DNA from: Anaspis maculata
Taxonomy: Eukaryota; Arthropoda; Insecta; Coleoptera; Scraptiidae
Length of the DNA stretch: 64,000 nt
NCBI GenBank assembly: GCA_949128115.1
Contig: OX421966.1
Span: 61,997,416 to 62,061,415, forward strand
Direction of reading: 5' to 3'
The notes under the pieces were generated by a model. The model was not told the DNA's origin. It was given only the letters and a program-made list of their open reading frames with translations, and did not search any database. Positions 1 through 10,590 of this stretch are shown one piece after another; the stretch's first letter is position 1, and every line of letters begins with the position of its first letter. A program made the translations under genes and the position numbers.

Positions 1-1
1 A

Positions 2-2347
2 TCATCCAAAGACACTTGCCCCGGCCCTGACGACATCCCCTACGCCTTTCTCAAAAACTTGTCATGTAGTGCTAAGCTGAAACTACTGGACATTTACAAC
101 GAAATCTGGCAAACCCAAAAATTTCCGAACTCTTGGTCTCATTCTACAGTCCTGCCAATCCTAAAACCTAATAAACCAACCGATGAAAAAAATTCATACC
201 GTCCAATATCGCTAACTTGCACAATGTGCAAAGTTTTAGAGAGAATCATCAACAATCGCCTGAACTGGCACCTGGAAAAATCAAATTTACTCCATCCCGG
301 GCAAAATGGTTTTAGAAAGCATCGTTCAACTATTGACAACATTGTGCAACTTGAGTCGGAAATACGTGAAGCCTTCGCTGTGAAACAAAGTCTGCTGGCA
401 ATCTTTTTCGACGTAGAGAAGGCCTACGATATGACTTGGACTCGACCAATCATAGACAAATTGATTGAGTGGGGAATTAAGGGGAACATTCTTGCCTTTA
501 TCCAAAACTTTATGAAAAACAGGACATTTAAGGTAAAAGTTAATAGCACATTCTCACAAACAAAAGGTCTAGAAAACGGTGTTCCCCAAGGATCTGTAAT
601 AAGTGTGACTCTCTTTTTGATAGCGGTCAACGAGATACTTAAAAAGATCAAATCTCCCGTCCGCTGCGGCCTGTTTGCAGATGACCTAATCATATATCTT
701 CGGGGGAAGGATCCTGAATCCACGCAAAGAATCTTACAGTCCACCTTACATACCATCGAAAATTGGAGCAAAACATCAGGCTTCAAATTCTCTGTTCAAA
801 AAACACACTGCATCAACTTTAGCAAGTCCAAGCAGTTAAGATCACCACTTCTTCGCCTCCACGGCAAAAGCCTGAAATTCTCTAACTCAGCAAAGTTCTT
901 GGGTGTCATTTTTGATCATAAATTGTCCTGGAAAAACCACATAAGTCAAGTAAAAAAATCTTGCATCCAAGGTTTGAACCTCATGAAGGTCTTATCCAAC
1001 CATTCCTGGGGAGCAGACTCTAGGACCCTATTGATGATATATCAAAGTCTGATAAGGTCCAAGCTGGACTATGGTGCCATTGCATATATGACCACTAGAA
1101 AATCATATCTCAAATCCATCAAAACTATACAATCAATGGCTATAAAAATTGCGATTGGGGCCTTCTGCACAACACCGGTGGAAAGTCTACTCGCACTAGT
1201 CAATGAGCCTTCTCTTGAACTACGCACTAAGCGTATGACCCTGAACTACGCAACAAACATTTCAGCCAACCCAAAAAGCCCAAACTATGACTTGGTATTT
1301 TCAGATAGACACAAAGATCTTTACAACTCTAACAGGAACATAATCCCACCCCTGCACGAAAGACTCAATCGCATCCAACTAGAAATTGACTTCAAAATTC
1401 CTGAAACCTCGCCTTGGCAAAACTCTTCGAACCCACCTTGGAAACTACCTGTAGTACAAACAATTCTTGACCTCGCGAAAAACAAAAAATCGGAAATGAA
1501 CCACACTCTGATCAGGGCAAACTTTCTGGAAATCATCTCCTTTTTTCCAAACCACAAGTTGATCTACACAGATGGATCTAAAATTGACAATCAGGTGGCA
1601 TCAGCCATAATTACTCCATCTTCCAAAGAAGCTTACCACCTCCAAAACCACAACTCCATCTTCACAGCAGAACTTTATGCTATCTCGCAGGCACTTGTCT
1701 ATATAAAAACCATCCCGGAACAAAGGTATATAATTTGCTCAGATTCATTGAGCTCACTACACGCCTTAAAGCAATTATATCCCCGCAACCCCCTTATACA
1801 AAATATCAAAGATCAGCTCTTTGACGTAGCTGATAGGGTAAAATTTCTGTACACTCCAGCGCACGTCGGAATTGAAGGAAATGAGGAAGTGGACGATCTG
1901 GCAAAAAGCGCGACGACCTCCATCATTTTCCCATCTTGCCAAGTAAATCCTCCAGATGATATCAAGACCTACATAAAAAACAAAATAGTCACACTTTGGC
2001 AACAAACTTGGAACCTAAAAGATACCCACCTCAAAGAGATTAAACCATCCGTCTCTACTACTCTTAAATACCCAGAAAAAAGAAAAGACCAAATAAAACT
2101 TTCAAGGCTCAGGCTCGGACACACCAGACTGACACACTCCTTCCTATTGTCCAGACAAGACCGTGTGCAGTGCGAAATCTGCAACGTCATACTAACCATC
2201 GAGCATATCCTCTATGTCTGCCCAAAATACAACATCCAAAGAACCATGCACAACATAACCGAAAGTGAAATCAACTTGATAGACCCAGACAAATACAACT
2301 CTGTACTAAACTTTTTGAAAGATATTGATATATACGATTCCATATAA
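2..2347 (+). CDS. Non-LTR retrotransposon pol: reverse transcriptase, RNase H and CCHC finger (5' partial)
   Basis: The frame is open from base 2, and its first residues (PGPDDIPYAF) already belong to the reverse transcriptase, so any ATG assigned here is artificial. The order is: RT with SYRPISL, FFDVEKAYD (first catalytic Asp), NGVPQGSVIS and the FADD box at 674-685; then RNase H with IYTDGSK near 1561, FTAELYAI, CSDSLSSL and TPAHVGIEGNEEVDDLA; then a terminal finger CEICNVILTIEHILYVC. RT plus RNase H plus this finger fits the I/R1-like groups of the Jockey superfamily. The frame has no internal stop over about 780 codons, suggesting a fairly recent copy. The endonuclease and ORF1 would lie upstream. 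The product would reverse-transcribe its own RNA at the target. Confidence 0.93.
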   Translation, partial: SSKDTCPGPDDIPYAFLKNLSCSAKLKLLDIYNEIWQTQKFPNSWSHSTVLPILKPNKPTDEKNSYRPISLTCTMCKVLERIINNRLNWHLEKSNLLHPGQNGFRKHRSTIDNIVQLESEIREAFAVKQSLLAIFFDVEKAYDMTWTRPIIDKLIEWGIKGNILAFIQNFMKNRTFKVKVNSTFSQTKGLENGVPQGSVISVTLFLIAVNEILKKIKSPVRCGLFADDLIIYLRGKDPESTQRILQSTLHTIENWSKTSGFKFSVQKTHCINFSKSKQLRSPLLRLHGKSLKFSNSAKFLGVIFDHKLSWKNHISQVKKSCIQGLNLMKVLSNHSWGADSRTLLMIYQSLIRSKLDYGAIAYMTTRKSYLKSIKTIQSMAIKIAIGAFCTTPVESLLALVNEPSLELRTKRMTLNYATNISANPKSPNYDLVFSDRHKDLYNSNRNIIPPLHERLNRIQLEIDFKIPETSPWQNSSNPPWKLPVVQTILDLAKNKKSEMNHTLIRANFLEIISFFPNHKLIYTDGSKIDNQVASAIITPSSKEAYHLQNHNSIFTAELYAISQALVYIKTIPEQRYIICSDSLSSLHALKQLYPRNPLIQNIKDQLFDVADRVKFLYTPAHVGIEGNEEVDDLAKSATTSIIFPSCQVNPPDDIKTYIKNKIVTLWQQTWNLKDTHLKEIKPSVSTTLKYPEKRKDQIKLSRLRLGHTRLTHSFLLSRQDRVQCEICNVILTIEHILYVCPKYNIQRTMHNITESEINLIDPDKYNSVLNFLKDIDIYDSI

Positions 2348-2421
2348 GCCCTAAATAAAAAACAAACAATGTGAGCTGCTAATAACCTATTACGGTTGAT
2401 GCAGCAAGATAAACCCTAAGG

Positions 2422-2451
<30 letters not shown>
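2348..2451 (+). other. 3' untranslated region and poly(A) tail of the non-LTR element
   Basis: A stretch of about 70 bases follows the pol stop codon, then about 30 consecutive A (2422-2451). An AATAAA is present just after the stop (near 2355). Coding sequence of a different retroelement begins directly after the tail. Confidence 0.85.
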
Positions 2452-2454
<3 letters not shown>

Positions 2455-2665
2455 AAAGCAATTTTAGAAATGCCGAGGCCTACTGATAAAAAAGGGGTAC
2501 AAAGACTCCTCGGAATGCTAACATACGTCAGTAAATTTATCCCAGATTTCTCAAAAAATACCGAGCCACTTAAAAAACTAATTAAAAAAGATGTTGAGTT
2601 CGAATGGCTGGATGCACACCAGCAGGCCTTTGATGGTTTGAAGTCGAAATTGTCCAGGAGCCCGG
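2452..2665 (+). pseudogene. Ty3/gypsy pol fragment: end of reverse transcriptase
   Basis: The frame reads LKAILEMPRPTDKKGVQRL, then LLGMLTYVSKFIPDFS, NTEPLKKLIKK and the WLDAHQQAFDGLK block. This is the connection between the RT thumb and RNase H of Ty3/gypsy pol. It starts at the poly(A) tail of the upstream element and stops at the 540-bp insertion at 2666. The rest of the RT must lie left of the non-LTR insertion, outside the window. The same pol resumes at 3210 in register once one 4-bp target copy is discounted. Confidence 0.9.
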
Positions 2666-3205
2666 TGAAGCGCGAGGCTCATCAATATGCCATGTCGACA
2701 ATTCAGAGAAGAGCTATCGAAGGGGAAGGGTGTGTTTGAGAAATAAAAGGACAGGTAGGAATTAAAGAATACTTGAGTCTATTAATTCAGGCATGTTAAT
2801 TGGCCGTCAACAAACCGTTATGCGTGAGTAACATGATTGAGCTCTGGTGCCGGAGGGGAAGACACTCGTTTGGGGTATGCGGGCTGGAACGGGCTGGCGT
2901 CGAAGCAGCCGGCGACTGGCGCAGGCCGGAGCGGGCTGGCGCTGGATGCACGAACCGTCGAACTGTGATGCGGGCCGGAACGGGAAGGCGTCGAAGCAGC
3001 CGGCGACTGGCGCAGGCCGGAGCGGGCTGACGATGGATGCTTTTTAGTCCGTGATGGACACTACACTTTTTTTTCCTTCACTTTCGTCCCGTTTTTTCTT
3101 GCAACCACAACAACTTTTTGTTTTTTCTGTCACACTGACATTTTGCCTCGGTGACCAGATTTTTGGGTTGCTTTCATGACAACCGAATTTGCAGGGACGA
3201 GACCA
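2666..3205. mobile_element. 540-bp solo-LTR-like insertion in gypsy pol
   Basis: The segment begins TGAAGCGCGAGG, ends GACGAGACCA (TG...CA) and is flanked by ccgg at 2662-2665 and 3206-3209. The gypsy reading frame is continuous across the site when the insert and one ccgg are left out. No long open frame or terminal inverted repeat is visible. TG...CA ends plus a 4-bp duplication fit a solo LTR, for example of a BEL/Pao or gypsy family. The family is not recognised and the orientation is unknown. Confidence 0.7.
2879..3038. repeat. GC-rich tandem repeat, 91-bp period, about 1.8 copies
   Basis: The block GGAACGGG..GGCGTCGAAG occurs at 2886 and again at 2977, followed in both by CAGCCGGCGACTGGCGCAGG. 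It stands out from the AT-rich surroundings and lies inside the solo-LTR-like insertion. ORFs across it are repeat-driven and are not proposed as genes. Confidence 0.85.
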
Positions 3206-3209
3206 CCGG

Positions 3210-5102
3210 GTGAATTTTTTTATGTCAACAAGCCAAGTACAATTTCAGTAGATAGCTCGAAATCTGGATTTGGAGCTGTCTTACTTCAAAATAACTTACC
3301 ATGCGTTTATGCCTCACGAGCTTTGACAGATACTGAGCAACGATATGCTCAAATAGAAAAAGAGTTACTGGCCATTTGTTACGGGTTAAATAAATTTCAT
3401 GAGTATGTGTTTGGCAAAAGAGCCATAGTGGAAACCGACCATCAGCCTTTAATCTCAATATTTGAAAAGCCATTGAATAAGTGTCCAGCTCGTCTTCAGC
3501 GAATGGTGATTCAGATACAAAAATACGACATCGAAGTCAGATACAAACGTGGCAAAGATCTTTTAATATCAGATGCACTTTCCAGGGCTTATTTGCCTAA
3601 ACAAACGGAGGACGATAAGAAATGGGAAATAGAAATTGATGCTCAAATTTGCCTTATCACTTCTCAAATTAACGCATCAGACAATAAAATGCAAGAAATT
3701 AGAGAAAATACCATAAACGATGATGAACTCATTGCCCTTAGAAATGTAATTGAAAATGGATGGCCAAATAATAGTAAAAAAAAGAACGAAAATGTAAAAG
3801 TTTACTGTAAATATCGGGACGAACTAACAGTCATTAATTACATAATTTTCAAGGGTCACTGCATCCTTATACCAAAGAAAATGAGAAAAGAAATGCTAAA
3901 TAAAATCCATTACAGCCACCTAGGCTCAAACAAGTGCATAAAGTTAGCTCAACAAACGTTATTCTGGCCAAACATGGTCAATGAAATCCAACAATTTATC
4001 GCGAATTGTCACGTCTGTCTAACGTACTCCAAGTCACAAAGGTCAGAGCCACTTCGACCACATGAAATTGGTAAACTACCGTGGTACAAAATCGGATGCG
4101 ACTTATTTGAATTAAAAGGGGAAAAATTCTTGTTAATTGTAGATTATTATTCTAAATATGTTGAACTCGAAAAATTGACAAATGACACTACCAGTAATCA
4201 AATAATTAATAAAATGAAATTCGTCTTTGCTCGTCATGGCATACCGTCGATAGTAGTTTCAGACGGAGGACCTCAATTTTCGTCTGACCAATTTAAATTT
4301 TTTTCGGAAGAATGGGACTTCAACCACGTTCTATCGTCTCCAACTTATGCCCAATCGAATGGTATGGCCGAAAGACAGATCCAAACAATAAAAAACATGT
4401 TAAGAAAAATTATCGCGGATCACAAAGAATTGCCAATGGCACTGTTGCATTTCAGAAATACTCCTGGTGTAAATGGTTGGTCGCCAGCTCAAATTTTGAT
4501 GTCAGAGAAGACTACGAACCAACTTGACCGGCTTCACGGAAAACCTAAATCCTAAAACAATCAACACAAAAATGTATCACAGTCAAATGAAAGAAGCTCA
4601 AAGTCGGCAACAAGGAATGTATGATGATAAGAGAGGAGTTCAAACTTTAACTCCTTTACTAGTTGGAACACATGTATATGTTCAAATAAGACCACAAGCA
4701 ACGTGGACACCAGCTATCGTGTTAAGTAGACTAAGAGATCGATGTTATAAACTCAAGCTAGAGACTGGTTCTGTACTAATAAGAAAAAGGAAATTCATCA
4801 AACCAAAATTAGCGCAAAATAAAAGCATAGTGGACCGGCGTCCACAAAATACACAATTTGTCAACAAAAATGATATTGATAGAGTTAAGTACTACCTAGA
4901 AATGAATAATGAAAAAGAAACTACACACAACGAAGATAACACCCCGATCGAACAAAATGTCGCGGTCGAACAAAATGTATCGGTTGAACCAAACCGTACA
5001 AAAGAAAAAACCACAAGTGAGGTGGGAAACAGAACTTCTATCGTCTCAACACGAACCAGTTCAGGTAGAACAGTTAGACCTGTTGAAAAATTAGATTTAT
5101 AA
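3210..5102 (+). pseudogene. Ty3/gypsy pol: RNase H, integrase and C-terminal tail, one frameshift
   Basis: RNase H shows VDSSKSGFGAVLLQ, YASRALTDTEQRYAQIEKE and ETDHQPLISIF. The integrase has an HHCC zinc domain (HYSHLG ... CHVCL, about 3908-4020) and a DDE core with GCDLFELKG, VSDGGPQFSS and GMAERQIQT. The frame used up to about 4500 then stops at 4555. The homologous continuation (RRLRTNL..., VGTHVYVQIRPQ, RSYxLKLETG-like block) is in the next frame and ends at 5102, so a one-base change near 4500 breaks the protein in the integrase C-terminal region. The tail is rich in N, E and T. Translation starts upstream in the missing RT part. Integrase joins the cDNA to host DNA. Confidence 0.92.
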
Positions 5103-5221
5103 ATTTAAATGTAAGTTATTAAGTAGATTAGTATAATATAGCTTAGTTTAAGTTGAATTAAAATTCAAAGTTAGTTTAACCCCCACGTTTTATAATTAAG
5201 TACTTAGTATTTAACTATTCC

Positions 5222-5234
5222 TAAAAAGGGGAGA
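5222..5234 (+). promoter_or_regulatory. Polypurine tract of the gypsy element
   Basis: The purine run AAAAAGGGGAGA lies directly before TGTTAG, the first bases of the 3' LTR. In this class the tract primes plus-strand DNA synthesis. Confidence 0.75.
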
Positions 5235-5431
5235 TGTTAGTAGAGCTAGGCAACCAGTTATACTGGTGCCTACCATGTCAACCTACCCCCTACTCGCTAC
5301 CGACTTGACGGTTAGTGATTACGGGATTCGCCGGCAGTTAGAGACTGACACTGTACCAAGACGGTCCCGAGTCGTTACCATTGTTACTCAATAAATACGA
5401 TCTAATGCAATCTCGAGTGTCTTTTAATACA
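5235..5431 (+). mobile_element. 3' LTR of the first gypsy element
   Basis: It starts TGTTAGTAGAGC after the polypurine tract, contains CAATAAATACG near 5391 as a likely polyadenylation signal, and ends near TTAATACA. The right edge is uncertain by tens of bases because no 5' LTR is in the window to compare with. Confidence 0.7.
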
Positions 5432-6759
5432 CCCATTAATATTTAGTAGCTGGAGCATTTTATCCTATTTGTTCAAAGCGGAACGAAATCCTAGCAGCGG
5501 TCCCATTCTTGAAACGGGGAACAGAGTCTACATGTGTAGTTGCTAGGCAAGGGCCAATCATAGCTTTCCTTGCATAGCAACATCGCATGAGAACTTTGTT
5601 CCCCGTTTCAAGAATAGGGTCCCAGAAGTCAAGTTTCAATTTAGCGATTGGATACGTTTTGAAAGAGCTCCTTACAAAAATAGATTAGGATTATTATGTA
5701 GTTAGTGACTTGATCCTAGTTCATCAAGAGAAATGTAGAGAACAAACCGAATCAAATTCCAGAAAAAACGGCAAATAAAAAAGTTGCGCAGTTTTTACCG
5801 TTCCAGACAGATCTAAAGCCGAAGGGCAGTTTCGTGAGCTACTTTCTTACTTGTCATCAAATTCACGCCATATTTTTTGTGAATCGAAGTTGAGTACGGC
5901 GTTAATGTTACTAGCTGAACACCAAAAGAATCTACCGGGACAACACCGGGACGAACTTGAAATATAGTCCGGATGCTAGTTGCATATAAAATGGAATGAA
6001 CCTTGCATTTTTTGATGAGAAGATGCTTCTTGGTGGAAATGTTATTCGCATCATACTCTTCCGATCCAGAAAAGTAGCAATCAGCGCCATTCATGCTGGC
6101 GGCGCATACAGGGTGAAACAGAAAAAAAAATTGAAAAATTATATTGATTTAACCGAAACATGTGAAGACGTGTGATTCACCACATACATGAACTGTTTTA
6201 TGCTTATGAAGCCACAGCAAACTGTTCTTGACTACCTTGAATCGTCTTCGAAATGTACGGAGAAAACAGAAAAAACAAAAACACTCTTTTTTCCTTGAAT
6301 AAGTGTTTCTTCGAGATATTGACACAATACTTGGTATTTCTACATAAAAGTAATGTCAGAAATGATATGAGCTGGTTAGCCAATTCATAAGCCAACTATT
6401 TACAGAAATACGATTGTCAACTTTTTTTCCTGTTGAGCACCATCTTGAATCTGCCCTGTGAGGCATCGTTGAAAAAGTGGTTGGTTATCATAATAATAGT
6501 AATATGTAATTATCGCATCGTGAAAACAACCTCCTCATCATAATTTAGTGACCTGTTCGGCGGGAAAGAGTTGCCATTCACGTATTTTCTGGCGTATTTT
6601 CAGGTTCTGTAGGACTCTCAAGCGTGGGTAAAAGACTTGAAACATTACTAACTTGAGGCCCTAACAGTGTACCAAATTGCACATTTATGTTATAAAAAGC
6701 AAGGTCTCCTGACAGCTTTCAATCTAGTTCTGGACCAGTTTTTTCTCGACCGATTGGAA
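5432..6759. other. No recognised gene; contains one hairpin element
   Basis: Apart from the foldback at 5499-5623, I see no homology I can name. A 93-codon minus-strand frame at 5813-6094 has no recognisable motif and is not proposed as a gene. Confidence 0.5.
5499..5623. repeat. 125-bp foldback/MITE-like hairpin
   Basis: The ends GGTCCCATTCTTGAAACGGG and, on the other strand, GGGACCCTATTCTTGAAACG pair over about 28 bp. A second nested pair (TTGCTAGGCAAGG with CCTTGCATAGCAA) brings the whole unit into one hairpin. A target duplication was not identified. Confidence 0.75.
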
Positions 6760-7340
6760 GCTACATGGCTTTTCTGATGCGTGTGAATGCGGCTACGGAG
6801 CATGCATTCATGTACGTTCCTTTCAAAGAAATAGTACTGTTACTGTCAGGCTCTTATGAGCAAAGAATAAAGTAAGTCCGTTGAAATCGTAAACGATATT
6901 GCACCTTCTGAGTGACTTCATGATTGTGCTGGGCTGGCTATATGTGGAACCGAATCGGCTCGTTTCAAAATCGCGGATCAGTTTGTGAGTAATCGTGTTG
7001 CGGAGATTCAGGCAATCAAACCGAGTCACGAATGGTATCATGTTAGTTCCCAGGAGAACCCTGCAGATCTTGTTTCAAGAGGCGTGAGTCCGTCTGGTTT
7101 TGCGTGGTTCACAACTGCGTCAGGTCCAGCATGGTTGTCCGACAACAAACTCATTGAGAGTGAATCTTTCAGTACCTACAATGAGATTCAACTTCTGGAC
7201 ATGAAACAAAGAGAAAAATGCTTGCTGGGTTCAAACGTCGAGATATTACTCAATAGGTTTTCTTTTCATTTATCAAAATTGGATGGCATACCTATTGTGT
7301 TCCGACTGACACATAAAAAAAAATTGTGTTGTGGGGGTCC
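6760..7340 (+). pseudogene. BEL/Pao pol relic: RNase H region
   Basis: Conserved BEL/Pao blocks appear in order but in changing frames. LHGFSDACECGYGACIHVRS (6761 on) is followed by VTVRLL*AKNKVSPLK, then VLGWLYVEPNRL (about 6930), then VSNRVAEIQ, WYHVSSQENPADLVSRG and PAWLSDN (6985-7150). Two in-frame stops and at least one frameshift show it is dead. Similarity fades by about 7340. No LTR of its own is visible on either side. Confidence 0.88.
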
Positions 7341-7608
7341 CTTTTGGATTTAGAGGTTCAAGTGCTGGATTGAAATAATCTTGTCGGTACAGGGTGATCA
7401 CGCGACAACTCTTCCCCCTACTGAAGGCTGTCTCTTTTAGATGATTTGAGAACGAACAAACTTTTCTTCGATAATTTTTTCCGTAGTTTTGAAAATTGAA
7501 AAGTGTATTATCTGTAATATACAGGGTGTCGCAAAAAATTATGTGACATTCTGTATATTTAAATTCTAGTTCATATCCAATCTATGTAGTTTTTTATTTT
7601 GAATACAA

Positions 7609-7734
7609 ATACCGTATGATCAAAATATTTCTTCCTCTAGGCAGGCTGTGGCCTGGCCAAAATCAGCCTCGTTTGCCTGCCAGTGACCAGACCATAGCCT
7701 GCCTAGAGGAGGAAAGTTTTTGATCATACGGTAT
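7609..7734. repeat. 126-bp foldback element
   Basis: ATACCGTATGATCAAAA at the left pairs with its reverse complement at the right. Pairing continues through TCCTCTAGGCAGGCT, so the arms are about 55 bp with a short loop. This resembles a small MITE. No clear target duplication was found. Confidence 0.8.
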
Positions 7735-8995
7735 ATACCACAATTGTTGGAATTATGTTCAAATACGAATTCTCAGAAAATTCACAAATATCCCATTATA
7801 GTATTTCATACGATGTTATTTTAACGTGCTTTTTATCGTCGTAAAGCATAATTATTTCTACCAAAAGTGTCACGTCAAAATCCTCACTTTCGCCGCCTTT
7901 GTGCAGAAAATGTCGCTACAATCCCGATGAAGTGTAGGAAAATGCGAATAGAGACCTTTAACCCACCGATAGCGATCAAAATTCAAATTACGTGAGCTTT
8001 CCATCACGCTGAATTTTTCGCCACATAAAACGCCAACGGCAGCAATAACAAAAAAAGCCCGATAAATCTTCTAGACGGTTAGGCAATAATGATCCGCTCC
8101 GGTGAAAAATAATTAACTGCTGCTGTCGCGAATTTGAATAATTTTTGTCATTATCAAGCATCCCTTTGAGTCGTCGTCGTCGGTTGCCTGCCAACAACGC
8201 CGCCGGATTATTCCGTCACACGATCCCTTTATTTCCTCATAATTCCATTCTAATTGTCAGCCTCGTAAACAGATTCACTAGGATGTGTCACTCTCTCTCT
8301 CTTACTCCGCTGTTCCGTGAACTGTGCGCCATTGTCAAGTTTGCAGCACACTCCAGTGCATTGAGCGTGATGTTTTGTCGCGTGGGAGCGTGCATTATGA
8401 TCGAAATTCCTCCAGGACTCCTCCAGAAAGCGTTCGTGGAGTGGTGCGCGTGTATCTGTTGGGAAATGTGTTGTTGGAGAAGAACAAGGGGGACGAGCGA
8501 GGACGAAACGAGCTGAAAGTTTTTATATTCACATTCACCAGTCGTTTGGTGTGCGGTCGGATTTCGAAGCTCAAAGCGAAAGTGGGCTTCGCAGGACATT
8601 CCACGCATAATAACAAATTGGCGTTATGGGGCGCAAATAAAAAACTTCCCGAATCACTTCGTGCAACTTTTGGCAAGTAGAAGTGACCATGTACTCTGTA
8701 CTGTAAAAAATTTGTAGGCTTGCCTCGGGCTGGTTGAAGATAAAAAGCTCTCGCTCTATCGTCGCGTTATTTATTTCGGTCTTGTTTGGAGATCGTGCCT
8801 CATTCACGCGACAGTGCGCACGATTGCGGGATGAAAAAATGATGCAGCTCTTTCCTCGAATGTCTTTCATTTGCAATTAATTTCTTCAAGTGACTTTCGA
8901 TTCCAGAACTCCCTTCTCTTGCCGTTGTACTGGACAATTTTTACACCGTAAATGGTTGCCACAGCTTCTCTCTCAATCAGACTTGGGTAGAATCC
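7735..8995. other. Unassigned region with overlapping short ORFs on both strands
   Basis: Frames of 60-123 codons overlap on both strands between 8145 and 8876, but none shows a motif, a consistent start context or splice signals I trust. A short CT run lies near 8291. The lower AT content here may explain the open frames. Confidence 0.4.
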
Positions 8996-9095
8996 CGAAA
9001 AAAAGTATTCGAATACGAATCCCGAATCCCGATGCAAGAAAAGGATTCGAATCTAAAAGATTCGAATACTGACTCTCGAAAGTATTCGAATCCAT
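8996..9095. repeat. GATTCGAA/CGAATCCC simple repeat, short block
   Basis: Between about 8996 and 9095 the motif GATTCGAA or its close variants recurs, together with CGAATCCCGAATCCCGA. The same motif dominates a longer block at 13255-13700. TTCGAA is itself palindromic. Confidence 0.8.
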
Positions 9096-9165
9096 GTATT
9101 CGTAAAAATGAATACCAATTTTGAATCCCCACGTAGATGTACCTATTTACGTACTCTATTAGAAA

Positions 9166-9266
9166 TATTGAATATATTGAATATAAAATACATAGTATAG
9201 GTATAAGATTAAGTATAAAAAGGTCAATGTAAAATGGAGTAGATAGGTATATAAATAAATCTATGT
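9166..9266 (+). repeat. Dispersed repeat, copy 1 (second copy at 12218-12309)
   Basis: The segment from TATTGAATATAAAATACATAG through GGAGTAGATAGGTATATAAA is nearly identical to 12222-12308 in the same orientation. It looks like the end of an interspersed repeat; the family is not recognised. Confidence 0.8.
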
Positions 9267-9522
9267 AACGCTCACCCCCCTTTTAACCCACTTACGTTGT
9301 GTATTTTAACCCTTTGTTTCCCGTGAATTAGTTTACCCCTTTCTTTTGTTGACATACCTTGGTTTTACCTACGAGAGGACCAAATTAATCTATTTCCTAC
9401 ATAGAAACAAACAATTCAAATCACAAGTACCTTTATTTTATTCGATTAAATTTGAACAAACATAAGCCTTTTGCTTTTACTGAATCTCATTGTCTGATTC
9501 TTCATTTCACCGCTTAATTAAA

Positions 9523-10590
9523 CTAAACTGCTGGACAACGAAGTTGTCGGTATCGGAAAAATGATCCGACTTTGGAGGTCAATATCTCTCGATTGCCGAT
9601 TGCGATTTCCATTTTGTTTGTTGAGTCAACTAGCTTGATCTTTCCGTAACCCATCCTACAATAGTGAATGTTGAGAAACTTCATGTATATTTTTTACAGG
9701 GTGATACGTAAAATGGTCCCAAATTGCAACGACTTCATCGTACCCCCATTTTTCAAAAATATATTTTTTTAATTTTCCAATACAAAAATTATAAAGTGTG
9801 GTGTCTTACCTCGAAACGGTTTTGGAATTTCCCGGATTGGAAGTCTAATATTGAAGACCTAAATTTTTATGTTGAATGTTGCAGATTTACGAGCCTCAGG
9901 CATAGCACAAGCACAAAAAGTATAACGTCCAGGGGGGCTTTACTTCACTCGAACACTGGAGTTTCACATCGTTATTATGTTTAGGGGCTTAAATCTGCGA
10001 ATAAAACATGTTCCATATCTAAAATTCTGATGAAATTCTGACGAAATTCAACGTACGAAAAACAGGCAACGACAACCACTTCAAAAAGTGCCCCCTACTT
10101 GGCCCCACACCAAATATTCGGGTTGTGTTGAGAGTAAAATTGTCCTGGACTGTTATAAGAACAATCTTGCTCAATGTCAACATCCATTCATCAAAAGTAA
10201 CTTGATCTCGCGTGCCAACAAGGCAAGTCTGTAACATTCAAAATAAAAATTTATATCTTTGATGTTAGACTTCGAATCTAGATAATTTCAAAACCGTTTC
10301 GAGGTAAGACACCACACTTGATGATTTTTGTATTAGAATACATAAAACAAATTTCTGCGACGAATGGGGGTACGATGAAGTCGGTACAATTTTGCAGAAT
10401 TTTACGTATCACCGAGTAGAAATTTTTCATAAAGTTTCTCAACATTCACTTTCACAGGATAGGTCACGGAAGCATTGGGCTGATTGACCCAATAAACAAA
10501 ACAGAAGTCGCATCCGGCAATCGGAAGTTATTGGTATTCAAAGTCGACCCATTTTTCCGATACCGACAACTTCGTTGTCCAGCAGTTTAG
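9523..10590. mobile_element. 1068-bp element with about 365-bp terminal inverted repeats
   Basis: The left end CTAAACTGCTGGACAACGAA is matched by the inverted right end. The arms 9523-9892 and 10225-10590 stay alignable throughout, including GTCTTACCTCGAAACGGTTT and its complement. The 330-bp centre has no useful ORF. It is a non-autonomous DNA element or foldback. An unambiguous target duplication was not found. Confidence 0.85.

Larger units (their letters stand above)
1..2451 (+). mobile_element. I-type non-LTR retrotransposon, 5' part outside the window
   Basis: The interval holds the 3' part of a LINE-like element: a pol reading frame already open at base 2, a short 3' untranslated region, and a 30-A tail ending at 2451. 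Ty3/gypsy pol coding sequence starts immediately after the tail, so this element has inserted into a gypsy element in the same orientation. The second copy of its target duplication would lie left of the window. Seen: ORF, tail and junction. Inferred: target-primed insertion, as usual for the class. Confidence 0.93.

Noticed and set aside
5813..6094. 93-codon minus-strand ORF as a gene
   Set aside because: No domain, no neighbours and no splice or start evidence.
8145..8876. Cluster of 93-123-codon ORFs on both strands
   Set aside because: Mutually overlapping frames with no motif, start context or splice signals; chance openness is the simpler explanation.
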